64,000 nt of DNA, from the NCBI GenBank assembly GCA_965205255.1, contig OZ242051.1, forward strand, positions 1,488,001 through 1,552,000, read 5' to 3'. The notes beneath the pieces are model-generated. The model ran no database searches. It was not told the origin of the DNA and saw nothing but the letters and a program-made list of their open reading frames with translations. This DNA comes from G965205255 sp965205255 (lineage in GTDB: Bacteria > Pseudomonadota > Gammaproteobacteria > Pseudomonadales > Endozoicomonadaceae). The translations under genes were made by a program, and so were the position numbers. Shown piece after piece: positions 54,921 to 63,959 of this stretch (the first letter of the stretch is position 1; every line of letters begins with the position of its first letter).

Positions 54921-56273
54921 ATGAACATAACACAAAACCTTTTGACTCTGACCATTTCTCTGACCTTAAGCACTACCCTTCATGCACAGGCTGCTAGTCT
55001 GAGCATTCCAGCCTCAGCCATTGGCCCACTACCGAGCTATGATAATCAACCTATTACCCCTAAAGCTTGGGAAGAGGTGGACTTTATCTATTACGATAAC
55101 TTCCCCTACAAGTCCTCATACGCGAATAAAACTATCGCTGACTGCAAAAAAGCTAGCAATAGCAATAAAATTGCCATTCTACGCTGCACTGAGCATATGC
55201 ACCTATTACGTCCTAAAACTAGAGTAAGGCAGTGGCAAAAGGAACAAAAAAGACAAGGCTGGGTACCAGTCACTATTAAGGAGTTTGGGATTGATGATGT
55301 GCATGGACATATCACCGCCATTAAACCCACCTCTGTGAATACGACCCATCTCAATATTAAGCAAAGCCATCATAGTCCGGTTATTGCTACCTTTGTACGC
55401 CATGTGCTGGAGGTGCAGACCTATACCTTTAAAGACCTGAAAACAGGTAAGCTGAGTAAAGTCACAGCCACACCAAACCATAAGTTTTATGTGGCTAATA
55501 AGAAAGAGTTTGAATCGATTCAGGCCATTTCATCAAAAGATCAGCTGGTCAGTGCGACAGGCCATCAGGTGCAGTTAGTGTGTGGGTCCGACAAAGAAAA
55601 CCACTGTGGAACTAATTATGGTGTTAAAGGCGTGCCTGTGACGGTGTATAACTTGGAAGTATATCGGCAGCATCGGTATTTTGTGGGGAAGGAGCAACTA
55701 CTTGTACATAACGTATACGAATGTAGAGAGGCTGGCTGTGGAAAACGTTTTATGGGGAACTGGGATCTAAAGCGTCATATGCGTACACATACGGGTGAAA
55801 AACCCTTCGAATGTACCGAGCCTGGCTGTGGAAAAAGTTTTGCGCAGAAATCGGGTCTAGAGAGTCATATTCGTACACATACGCAGGAAAGACCCTTCCC
55901 ATGTACCGAGCCTGGCTGTGGAAAATTTTTTAGGCAGCGTTCGACTCGAGATAATCATATGAGTACACATTCGAGTGAAAGACCCTTCGTATGTACCGTG
56001 GATGGCTGTGGAATGGATTTTAAGCGGAAAGGGGTTCTAGATAATCATGTGAGGCGTGTACATAATAAATTGAAGAATGCACCAAAGGTAGAAGAGCCAC
56101 CGGTTTTCGAGGATTCCCAAGAGTCACAAAGTCAGATAGATTATTCTGTTAAGCCTTCAGTACCCCTTTATGGTGGGGATGCTGATCCTAATGAGCGGTT
56201 TATTGATGCTTTAGATAACCAGAGTCAAGCACCTGTACAAGGTCCTCCACCGCTATTATGGAGACCGTTTTAA
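54921..56273 (+). CDS. HINT-like/C2H2 zinc-finger protein, copy 3
   Basis: 450 residues. The N-terminal and HINT-like part is nearly identical to copy 2, but the four fingers are different: helix -1/3/6 about G/D/R (MGNWDLKRH), Q/G/S (AQKSGLESH), Q/T/N (RQRSTRDNH) and R/V/N (KRKGVLDNH). Linkers are TGEKPF, TQERPF and SSERPF. Thus the variable region has been exchanged while the leader has been homogenised. Confidence 0.87.
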   Translation: MNITQNLLTLTISLTLSTTLHAQAASLSIPASAIGPLPSYDNQPITPKAWEEVDFIYYDNFPYKSSYANKTIADCKKASNSNKIAILRCTEHMHLLRPKTRVRQWQKEQKRQGWVPVTIKEFGIDDVHGHITAIKPTSVNTTHLNIKQSHHSPVIATFVRHVLEVQTYTFKDLKTGKLSKVTATPNHKFYVANKKEFESIQAISSKDQLVSATGHQVQLVCGSDKENHCGTNYGVKGVPVTVYNLEVYRQHRYFVGKEQLLVHNVYECREAGCGKRFMGNWDLKRHMRTHTGEKPFECTEPGCGKSFAQKSGLESHIRTHTQERPFPCTEPGCGKFFRQRSTRDNHMSTHSSERPFVCTVDGCGMDFKRKGVLDNHVRRVHNKLKNAPKVEEPPVFEDSQESQSQIDYSVKPSVPLYGGDADPNERFIDALDNQSQAPVQGPPPLLWRPF

Positions 56274-56509
56274 CTTTCCATGGTCAGATTCAATCCGATT
56301 ATTCAGATACTTTGCTTGTCGGTGACCGTGGAAAGTTAAAACGCCTAATTAAGCCTGTGCGTGGGTTTCAATCAAAGCAGACGGCCTATGCCACCATCAG
56401 AGGATTTGAAGTCATGCGCATGTTCAGAAAAGGTCAGATGGATTTATGGTATTGCGGTCAAGGGATAGCAGGTGAAGTGCGTCTGGTGCAAAGCCAGTTC
56501 GTTTTTTGA
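56268..56509 (+). mobile_element. IS6 transposase 3' fragment after copy 3
   Basis: As above, with LIKPVRG in place of LINSVRG. It lacks the right inverted repeat and runs directly into the next upstream region. Confidence 0.8.
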
Positions 56510-56561
56510 GTAATTAGAGACGAATTTTCTACTAATCGACTTACTAGAAATCATATTTGCT

Positions 56562-56598
56562 CCCCCCCCCCTCAATAAATCCTGTATGATGGACAACT
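56562..56598 (+). promoter_or_regulatory. Upstream region of zinc-finger gene 4, C10 tract
   Basis: Ten C (56562-56571); the TTGCTC-to-TATGAT distance would be 22 bases. Confidence 0.45.
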
Positions 56599-56639
56599 AT
56601 ATACACGACACAAAATGCACGACACAAAATTAACTAGCC

Positions 56640-58016
56640 ATGAAAATAAAACAAAGCCCTTTGACTCTGACCATTTCTCTGACCTTAAGCACTACCCTTC
56701 ATGCACAGGCTGCTAGTCTGAGCATTCCAGCCTCAGCCATTGGCCCACTACCGAGCTATGATAATCAACCTATTACCCCTAAAGCTTGGGAAGAGGTGGA
56801 CTTTATCTATTACGATAACTTCCCCTACAAGTCCTCATACGCGAATAAAACTATCGCTGACTGCAAAAAAGCTAGCAATAGCAATAGCAATAGCAATAGC
56901 AATAGCAATAAAATAGCTATTCTACGCTGCACTGAGCATATGCACCTATTACGCCCTAAAACTAGAGTAAGGCAGTGGCAGAAGGAACAAAAAAGACAAG
57001 GCTGGGTACCAGTCACTATTAAGGAGTTTGGGATTGATGATGTGCATGGACATATCACCGCCATTAAACCCACCTCTGTGAATACGACCCATCTCAATAT
57101 TAAGCAAAGCCATCATAGTCCGGTTATTGCTACCTTTGTACGCCATGTGCTGGAGGTGCGGACCTATACCTTTAAAGACCTGAAAACAGGTAAGCTGAGT
57201 AAAGTCACAGCCACACCAAACCATAAGTTTTATGTGGCTAATAAGAAAGAGTTTGAATCGATTCAGGCCATTTCATCAAAAGATCAGCTGGTCAGTGCGA
57301 CAGGCCATCAGGTGCAGTTAGTGTGTGGGTCCGACAAAGAAAACCACTGTGGAACTAATTATGGTGTTAAAGGCGTGCCTGTGACGGTGTATAACCTGGA
57401 AGTGTATCGGCAGCATCGGTATTTTGTGGGGAAGGAGCAACTACTTGTACATAACGTATACAAATGCGACAAGCCTGACTGTGGAAAATCTTTTCATGGG
57501 ATATCGAGTCTAGTAGAGCATATCCGTACACATACGGGTGAAAAACCCATCGCATGCAGCTGGGAGGGCTGTGGAATGAGTTTTGCGAAGAAAGTGAATC
57601 GAGATCGTCATGTGCGTATACGACATATGGGTGAAAAACCCTACGAATGTACCGAGCCTGGCTGTGGAAAAAGATTTGGGCAGAAATCGAATCTAGGTTC
57701 TCATATACGTACACATACGGGTGAAAGACCCTACCTATGTACCGTGGAGGGCTGTGGAAAAAGTTTTGCGCAGAGTTCGACTCGTAATACTCATATGCGT
57801 ACACATAATCGATTGAAGAATGCACCAGAGGTAGAAGAGCCACCGGTTTTCGAGGATTCCCAAGAGCCACAAAGTCAGATAGATTCTTCTGTTAAGCCTT
57901 CAGCACCCCTTTATGGTGGGGATGCTGATCCTAATGAGCGGTCTATTGATGCTTTAGATAACCAGAGTCTAGCACCTGTACAAGGTCCTCCACCGCTATT
58001 ATGGAGACCGTTTTAA
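56640..58016 (+). CDS. HINT-like/C2H2 zinc-finger protein, copy 4
   Basis: 458 residues. The AGCAAT microsatellite is expanded to six units (56874-56909), giving (SN)6 eight residues upstream of the only Cys near the start of the HINT-like region. Four fingers: helix residues about G/S/E (HGISSLVEH), K/N/R (AKKVNRDRH), Q/N/S (GQKSNLGSH) and Q/T/T (AQSSTRNTH); the second finger has an H-X4-H spacing (HVRIRH). The tail is complete. Confidence 0.87.
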   Translation: MKIKQSPLTLTISLTLSTTLHAQAASLSIPASAIGPLPSYDNQPITPKAWEEVDFIYYDNFPYKSSYANKTIADCKKASNSNSNSNSNSNKIAILRCTEHMHLLRPKTRVRQWQKEQKRQGWVPVTIKEFGIDDVHGHITAIKPTSVNTTHLNIKQSHHSPVIATFVRHVLEVRTYTFKDLKTGKLSKVTATPNHKFYVANKKEFESIQAISSKDQLVSATGHQVQLVCGSDKENHCGTNYGVKGVPVTVYNLEVYRQHRYFVGKEQLLVHNVYKCDKPDCGKSFHGISSLVEHIRTHTGEKPIACSWEGCGMSFAKKVNRDRHVRIRHMGEKPYECTEPGCGKRFGQKSNLGSHIRTHTGERPYLCTVEGCGKSFAQSSTRNTHMRTHNRLKNAPEVEEPPVFEDSQEPQSQIDSSVKPSAPLYGGDADPNERSIDALDNQSLAPVQGPPPLLWRPF

Positions 58017-58252
58017 CTTTCCATGGTCAGATTCAATCCGATTATTCAGATACTTTGCTTGTCGGTGACCGTGGAAAGTTAAAACGCCTAATTAAGCCTG
58101 TGCGTGAGTTTCAGTCAAAGCAGACCGCCTATGCCACCATCAGAGGATTTGAGGTCATGTGCATGTTCAGAAAAAGTCAGATGGATTTATGGTATTGCGG
58201 TCAGGGGATAGCAGGTGAAGTGCGTCTGGTGCAAAGCCAGTTCGTTTTTTGA
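58011..58252 (+). mobile_element. IS6 transposase 3' fragment after copy 4
   Basis: Same structure; PVREFQSKQ and MCMFRKSQ distinguish it from the others. Confidence 0.8.
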
Positions 58253-58304
58253 GTAATTAGAGACGAATTTTCTACTAATCGACTTACTAGACATCATATT
58301 TGCT

Positions 58305-58341
58305 CCCCCCCCCCTCAATAAATCCTGTATGATGGACAACT
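58305..58341 (+). promoter_or_regulatory. Upstream region of zinc-finger gene 5, C10 tract
   Basis: Ten C (58305-58314) in the same position. Confidence 0.45.
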
Positions 58342-58382
58342 TTATACACGACATAAAATGCACGACACAAAATTAACTAGCC

Positions 58383-59738
58383 ATGAAAATAACACAAAGC
58401 CCTTTGAGTCTGGCCATTTCTCTGGCCTTAAGCACTACCCTTCATGCACAGGCTGCTAGTCTGAGCATTCCAACCTCAGCCATTGGCCCACTACCGAGCT
58501 ATGATAATCAACCTATTACCCCTAAAGCTTGGGAAGAGGTGGACTTTATCTATTACGATAACTTCCCCTACAAGTCCTCATACGCGAATAAAACTATCGC
58601 TGACTGCAAAAAAGCTAGCAATAGCAATAGCAATAAAATAGCTATTCTACGCTGCACTGAGCATATGCACCTATTACGCCCTAAAACTAGAGTAAGGCAG
58701 TGGCAGAAGGAACAAAAAAGACAAGGCTGGGTACCAGTCACTATTAAGGAGTTTGGGATTGATGATGTGCATGGACATATCACCGCCATTAAACCCACCT
58801 CTGTGAATACGACCCATCTCAATATTAAACAAAGCCATCATAGTCCGGTTATTGCTACCTTTGTACGCCATGTGCTGGAGGTGCGGACCTATACCTTTAA
58901 AGACCTGAAAACAGGTAAGCTGAGTAAAGTCACAGCCACACCAAACCATAAGTTTTATGTGGCTAATAAGAAAGAGTTTGAATCGATTCAGGCCATTTCA
59001 TCAAAAGATCAGCTGGTCAGTGCGACAGGCCATCAGGTGCAGTTGGTGTGTGGGTCCGACAAAGAAAACCACTGTGGAACTAATTATGGTGTTAAAGGCG
59101 TGCCTGTGACGGTGTATAACCTGGAAGTATATCGGCAGCATCGGTATTTTGTGGGGAAGGAGCAACTACTTGTACATAACGTATACAAATGCGACTTGGA
59201 GGGCTGTGGAAAAAGTTTTGCGGAGAGAGTGGATCGAGATAGTCATATGCGTACACATACGAGCAGACCCTTCCCATGTACCAAGTTTGGCTGTGGAAGA
59301 CGTTTTGCGGATAGTTTGACTCGAGATAATCATGTGGGTGAAGAGGCTGGCCATGAAAATCCTTTTGCGAAGTTGACTCAAAAAAGTCATACGCATACAC
59401 ATATGCGTATGCGTATGCGTATGCGTATGCGTACAAGTATGGGCGAAAAACCCTACCCATGTACCAAGTTTGGCTGTGGAAGACGTTTTTCGCGGAGTTC
59501 GATTCGAGACAATCATATACGTACAGATCATTATAATCTATTGGAGAATACCAGAGATATGAGAGCGCTACGGGGTAATCGATCTGGAAGTGCATTAGAG
59601 CTACGAAATCAGCCAGGACCTGTTGTTAATCATCAAGTGCCCTCTGGTATCTATGATGATCCTTATCAGTGGTATTTGAATCAGAATCTAGCACCTGTAC
59701 AACCTCCTCAACCGGGAATATCGAGACCGTGGCAATAA
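58383..59738 (+). CDS. HINT-like/C2H2 zinc-finger protein, copy 5 (divergent)
   Basis: 451 residues with a different 3' end: after two regular fingers (FAERVDRDSH; FADSLTRDNH) there is a degenerate stretch with no finger cysteines and an ATGCGT expansion that encodes MRMRMRMRMR (59404-59432), then a third finger (FSRSSIRDNH, KFGCGRRF). The tail (GNRSGSALELRNQPGPVVNHQVPSGIYDD...PGISRPWQ) is unlike the other copies and is not followed by the inverted IS joint. It has three AGCAAT units. It may retain the ancestral 3' flank. Confidence 0.8.
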   Translation: MKITQSPLSLAISLALSTTLHAQAASLSIPTSAIGPLPSYDNQPITPKAWEEVDFIYYDNFPYKSSYANKTIADCKKASNSNSNKIAILRCTEHMHLLRPKTRVRQWQKEQKRQGWVPVTIKEFGIDDVHGHITAIKPTSVNTTHLNIKQSHHSPVIATFVRHVLEVRTYTFKDLKTGKLSKVTATPNHKFYVANKKEFESIQAISSKDQLVSATGHQVQLVCGSDKENHCGTNYGVKGVPVTVYNLEVYRQHRYFVGKEQLLVHNVYKCDLEGCGKSFAERVDRDSHMRTHTSRPFPCTKFGCGRRFADSLTRDNHVGEEAGHENPFAKLTQKSHTHTHMRMRMRMRMRTSMGEKPYPCTKFGCGRRFSRSSIRDNHIRTDHYNLLENTRDMRALRGNRSGSALELRNQPGPVVNHQVPSGIYDDPYQWYLNQNLAPVQPPQPGISRPWQ

Positions 59739-59749
59739 TTTATTAAGTC

Positions 59750-59777
59750 TGTCCGGAAAACATTTATTTTTCGGACA
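59750..59777 (+). terminator. Hairpin after zinc-finger copy 5
   Basis: TGTCCG (59750-59755) pairs with CGGACA (59772-59777), extended by A/T pairs across a bulge. It is a plausible terminator about 12 bases after the stop, absent from the other copies. Confidence 0.45.
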
Positions 59778-59820
59778 CTCTCCTAGCAAGTCTAAACCAC
59801 CCTCAAAATCCCCAATTTAT

Positions 59821-60588
59821 GGCTCCGTTGCAAAAAATCGCTAATCAGCCAGACTTACTGAAACAACAGGTAAGGGATGGGTATGTCTGACTTTAAATGG
59901 CGTCATTTTTCGGGGGATATTATTCTTTTAGCCGTGCGTTGGTACTGTAAATACGGTATCAGTTACCGCGAACTGGCGGAAATTCTGGATGAGCGGTGCA
60001 TGAAGATAGACTACACGACCCTCTACCGCTGGGTACAAAAGCATGCCCCAGAAATAGAAAGGTACCTGCGCTGGTACTGGAAACTCGGCCAGAGTTCCAG
60101 TTGAAAAGTTGATGAAACCTACATCAGAGTGAAAGGGAAATGGATGTACCTGTACCGAGCCATTACCAAAGAGGGCAAAACCGTCGACTTTTATCTCTCT
60201 GCTACCCGCAATCAAAAAACTGCTAAACATTTTCTGGGTAAGGCGTTCAATAGTATTAAGTCTTACAAGCATCCCCCCCACTTTAAACACCAATAAAGAT
60301 AAGGCCTATGGTCCTGCTATAAAAGCGCTGAAAGAGGAAGGAGTCTGCGCTGAGTCTCTAGGTCACCGACAAGCAAAGTATCTGAATAATCAGATTGAAT
60401 CTAACCATGGAAAGTTAAAACGGCTAATTAATTCTGTGCGTGGGTTTCAGTCAAAGCAGACGGCCTATGCCACCATCAGAGGATTTGAAGTCATGCGCAT
60501 GTTCAGAAAAGGTCAGATGGATTTATGGTATTGCGGTCAGGGGATAGCAGGTGAAGTGCGTCTGGTGCAAAGCCAGTTCGTTTTTTGA
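59821..60588 (+). mobile_element. IS6-family remnant 2, transposase pseudogene
   Basis: Starts with GGCTCCGTTGCAAA (59821-59834). The N-terminal part is intact for 75 codons (59877-60104): MSDFKWRHFSGDIILLAVRWYCKYGISYRELAEILDER...APEIERYLRWYWK, an IS6-family N-terminus. A TGA (probably once TGG) ends it before VDETYIRVKG, and an extra C (C7 instead of C6, near 60273) shifts the frame later. The catalytic core is otherwise present to QSQFVF at 60588. It is the best-preserved copy but inactive. Confidence 0.9.
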
Positions 60589-60640
60589 GTAATTAGAGAC
60601 GAATTTTCTACTAATCGACTTACTAGACATCATATTTGCT

Positions 60641-60678
60641 CCCCCCCCCCCTCAATAAATCCTGTATGATGGACAACT
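60641..60678 (+). promoter_or_regulatory. Upstream region of zinc-finger gene 6, C11 tract
   Basis: Eleven C (60641-60651), the longest tract of the seven. Confidence 0.45.
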
Positions 60679-60719
60679 ATATACACGACACAAAATGCAC
60701 GACACAAAATTAACTGACC

Positions 60720-62018
60720 ATGAAAATAACACAAAGCCCTTTGACTCTGGCCATTTCTCTGGCCTTAAGCACTACCCTTCATGCACAGGCTGCTAGTCTG
60801 AGCATTCCAGCCTCAGCCATTGGCCCACTACCGAGCTATGATAATCAACCTATTACCCCTAAAGCTTGGGAAGAGGTGGACTTTATCTATTACGATAACT
60901 TCCCCTACAAGTCCTCATACGCGAATAAAACTATCGCTGACTGCAAAAAAGCTAGCAATAGCAATAGCAATAGCAATAGCAATAGCAATAGCAATAGCAA
61001 TAAAATAGCTATTCTACGCTGCACTGAGCATATGCACCTATTACGCCCTAAAACTAGAGTAAGGCAGTGGCAGAAGGAACAAAAAAGACAAGGCTGGGTA
61101 CCAGTCACTATTAAGGAGTTTGGGATTGATGATGTGCATGGACATATCACCGCCATTAAACCCACCTCTGTGAATACGACCCATCTCAATATTAAACAAA
61201 GCCATCATAGTCCGGTTATTGCTACCTTTGTACGCCATGTGCTGGAGGTGCGGACCTATACCTTTAAAGACCTGAAAACAGGTAAGCTGAGTAAAGTCAC
61301 AGCCACACCAAACCATAAGTTTTATGTGGCTAATAAGAAAGGGTTTGAATCGATTCAGGACATTTCATCAAAAGATCAGCTGGTCAGTGCGACAGGCCAT
61401 CAGGTGCAGTTAGTGTGTGGGTCCGACAAAGATAACCACTGTGGAACTAATTATGGTGTTAAAGGCGTGCCTGTGACGGTGTATAACCTGGAAGTGTATC
61501 GGCAGCATCGGTATTTTGTGGGGAAGGAGCAACTACTTGTACATAACGTATACGAATGTACCGAGCCTGGCTGTGGAAAAAGTTTTAAGAGGAAAGCGGA
61601 TTATAAGCGTCATATGCGTACACATACGGGTGAAAAACCCTTCGAATGCAACTGGGATGGCTGTGGAAAAAGCTTTGGGCAGAAATCGAATCTAAAGACT
61701 CATATACGTACACATACGGGTGAAAGACCCTTCGAATGTACCGCGGAGGGCTGTGGAAAAAGTTTTGCGCAGAAATCGAATCTAAGTACTCATATACGTC
61801 GTATACATAATCCATTGAAGAATGCACCAGAGGTAGAAGAGCCACCGGTTTTCGAGGATTTCCAAGAGCCACAAAGTCAGATAGATTCTTCTGTTAAGCG
61901 TCCAGTACCCCTTTATGGTTGGTATCCTGATCTTAATGAGCGGTCTATTGATGCTTTAGATAACCAGAGTCAAGCACCTGTACAAGGTCCTCCACCGCTA
62001 ATATGGAGACCGTTTTAA
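60720..62018 (+). CDS. HINT-like/C2H2 zinc-finger protein, copy 6 (three fingers)
   Basis: 432 residues. It carries eight AGCAAT units (60954-61001), the longest in the window, encoding (SN)8. Only three fingers follow VHN: helix residues about R/D/R (KRKADYKRH, with Tyr in place of the helix Leu), Q/N/T (GQKSNLKTH) and Q/N/T (AQKSNLSTH). In the HINT-like region it has KKGFESIQDI and CGSDKDNHC where the others have KKEFESIQAI and CGSDKENHC. The tail is complete (WYPDLNERSID...IWRPF). Confidence 0.86.
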   Translation: MKITQSPLTLAISLALSTTLHAQAASLSIPASAIGPLPSYDNQPITPKAWEEVDFIYYDNFPYKSSYANKTIADCKKASNSNSNSNSNSNSNSNKIAILRCTEHMHLLRPKTRVRQWQKEQKRQGWVPVTIKEFGIDDVHGHITAIKPTSVNTTHLNIKQSHHSPVIATFVRHVLEVRTYTFKDLKTGKLSKVTATPNHKFYVANKKGFESIQDISSKDQLVSATGHQVQLVCGSDKDNHCGTNYGVKGVPVTVYNLEVYRQHRYFVGKEQLLVHNVYECTEPGCGKSFKRKADYKRHMRTHTGEKPFECNWDGCGKSFGQKSNLKTHIRTHTGERPFECTAEGCGKSFAQKSNLSTHIRRIHNPLKNAPEVEEPPVFEDFQEPQSQIDSSVKRPVPLYGWYPDLNERSIDALDNQSQAPVQGPPPLIWRPF

Positions 62019-62243
62019 CTTTCCATGGTCAGATTCAATCCGATTATTCAGATACTTTGCTTGTCGGTGACCGTGGAAAGTTAAAACGCCTAATTAAGCC
62101 TGTGTATGGGTTTCAGTCAAAGCAGACGGCCTAGAGGATTTGAGGTCATGCGCATGTTCAGAAAAGGTCAGATGGATTTATGGTATTGCGGTCAGGGGAT
62201 AGCAGGTGAAGTGCGTCTGGTGCAAAGCCAGTTCGTTTTTTGA
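62013..62243 (+). mobile_element. IS6 transposase 3' fragment after copy 6, with small deletion
   Basis: Same inverted joint; about a dozen bases are missing at 62130 (GGCCTAGAGGATTT, where others read GGCCTATGCCACCATCAGAGG), which creates a TAG in the fragment. Confidence 0.78.
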
Positions 62244-62295
62244 GTAATTAGAGACGAATTTTCTACTAATCGACTTACTAGACATCATATTTGCT

Positions 62296-62330
62296 CCCCC
62301 CCTCAATAAATCCTGTATGATGGACAACTA
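62296..62330 (+). promoter_or_regulatory. Upstream region of zinc-finger gene 7, C7 tract
   Basis: Seven C (62296-62302), as in copy 1. Confidence 0.45.
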
Positions 62331-62370
62331 TATACACGACATAAAATGCACGACACAGAATTAACTAGCC

Positions 62371-63723
62371 ATGAAAATAACACAAAGCCCTTTGACTCTG
62401 GCCATTTCTCTGGCCTTAAGCACTACCCTTCATGCACAGGCTGCTAGTCTGAGCATTCCAGCCTCAGCCATTGGCCCACTACCGAGCTATGATAATCAAC
62501 CTATTACCCCTAAAGCTTGGGAAGAGGTGGACTTTATCTATTACGATAACTTCCCCTACAAGTCCTCATACGCGAATAAAACTATCGCTGACTGCAAAAA
62601 AGCTAGCAATAGCAATAAAATAGCTATTCTACGCTGCACTGAGCATATGCACCTATTACGCCCTAAAACTAGAGTAAGGCAGTGGCAGAAGGAACAAAAA
62701 AGACAAGGCTGGGTACCAGTCACTATTAAGGAGTTTGGGATTGATGATGTGCATGGACATATCACCGCCATTAAACCCACCTCTGTGAATACGACCCATC
62801 TCAATATTAAGCAAAGCCATCATAGTCCGGTTATTGCTACCTTTAAACGCCATGTGCTGGAGGTGCGGACCTATACCTTTAAAGACCTGAAAACAGGTAA
62901 GCTGAGTAAAGTCACAGCCACACCAAACCATAAGTTTTATGTGGCTAATAAGAAAGAGTTTGAATCGATTCAGGCCATTTCATCAAAAGATCAGCTGGTC
63001 AGTGCGACAGGCCATCAGGTGCAGTTAGTGTGTGGGTCCGACAAAGAAAACCACTGTGGAACTAATTATGGTGTTAAAGGCGTGCCTGTGACGGTGTATA
63101 ACCTGGAAGTGTATCGGCAGCATCGGTATTTTGTGGGGAAGGAGCAACTACTTGTACATAACGTATACGAATGCGACAAGCCTGACTGTGGAAAATCTTT
63201 TCCTGGGGTAGCGAAACTAGTAACTCATATGCGTACACATACGGGTGAAAGACCCTTCGAATGTACCGAGCCTGGCTGTGGAATGAGCTTTGCGCAGAAA
63301 GGGACTCGAGATCGTCATGTGCGTGTACGACATAAGGGTGAAAGACCCTACGAATGTACCGTGGAGGGCTGTGGAAAAAGTTTTTCGCAGAAATGGAGTC
63401 GAAAGGATCATATGAATACACATACGGGTGAAAGACCCTACCTATGTACCGTGGAGGGCTGTGGAAAAAGGTTTGCGCAGAGTTCGACTCGTAATACTCA
63501 TATGCTTACACATAATCGATTGAAGAATGCACCAGAGGTAGAAAATCTACCTAAATTCGGGGATCTCCAACAGCTACGAAATCAGATAGATTCTTCTGTT
63601 AAGCGTCCAGTACCCCTTTATGGCGGGTATCTTGATCTTAATGAGCGGTCTATTTATGCTTTAGATAACCAGAGTCAAGCACCTGTACAACTTCCTCCAC
63701 CGCTAATATGGGGACCGTTTTAA
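62371..63723 (+). CDS. HINT-like/C2H2 zinc-finger protein, copy 7
   Basis: 450 residues with two AGCAAT units. Four fingers: helix residues about G/K/T (PGVAKLVTH), Q/T/R (AQKGTRDRH, with H-X4-H), Q/S/D (SQKWSRKDH) and Q/T/T (AQSSTRNTH). Its first and last fingers are close to those of copy 4, the second and third are not, so it looks mosaic. The tail resembles copy 1 (NLPKFGDLQQLRNQI) and is complete (PPPLIWGPF). Confidence 0.87.
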   Translation: MKITQSPLTLAISLALSTTLHAQAASLSIPASAIGPLPSYDNQPITPKAWEEVDFIYYDNFPYKSSYANKTIADCKKASNSNKIAILRCTEHMHLLRPKTRVRQWQKEQKRQGWVPVTIKEFGIDDVHGHITAIKPTSVNTTHLNIKQSHHSPVIATFKRHVLEVRTYTFKDLKTGKLSKVTATPNHKFYVANKKEFESIQAISSKDQLVSATGHQVQLVCGSDKENHCGTNYGVKGVPVTVYNLEVYRQHRYFVGKEQLLVHNVYECDKPDCGKSFPGVAKLVTHMRTHTGERPFECTEPGCGMSFAQKGTRDRHVRVRHKGERPYECTVEGCGKSFSQKWSRKDHMNTHTGERPYLCTVEGCGKRFAQSSTRNTHMLTHNRLKNAPEVENLPKFGDLQQLRNQIDSSVKRPVPLYGGYLDLNERSIYALDNQSQAPVQLPPPLIWGPF

Positions 63724-63959
63724 CTTTCCATGGTCAGATTCAATCCGATTATTCAGATACTTTGCTTGTCGGTGACCGTGGAAAGTTAAAACGCCTAATT
63801 AAGCCTGTGCGTGGGTTTCAGTCAAAGCAGACGGCCTATGCCACCATCAGAGGATTTGAGGTCATGCGCATGTTCAGAAAAGGTCAGATGGATTTATGGT
63901 ATTGCGGTCAGGGGATAGCAGGTGAAGTGCGTCTGGTGCAAAGCCAGTTCGTTTTTTGA
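63718..63959 (+). mobile_element. IS6 transposase 3' fragment after copy 7
   Basis: Same structure as the fragments above. It is followed from 63960 to the window end by the sequence that normally leads to the poly-C promoter (GAGTAATTAGAGACG...), so an eighth zinc-finger gene is expected just beyond. Confidence 0.8.

Noticed and set aside
51283..62302. Poly-C length differences as assembly or sequencing artefacts
   Set aside because: Not excluded, but seven copies in otherwise clean sequence show different lengths at one site, so it is reported as a finding with a read-level check.
51529..62931. Antisense open frames inside all zinc-finger genes (starts MRWVVF and MVWCGC)
   Set aside because: They recur only because the sense gene is repeated, have no ribosome binding site and no family signature; treated as shadows.
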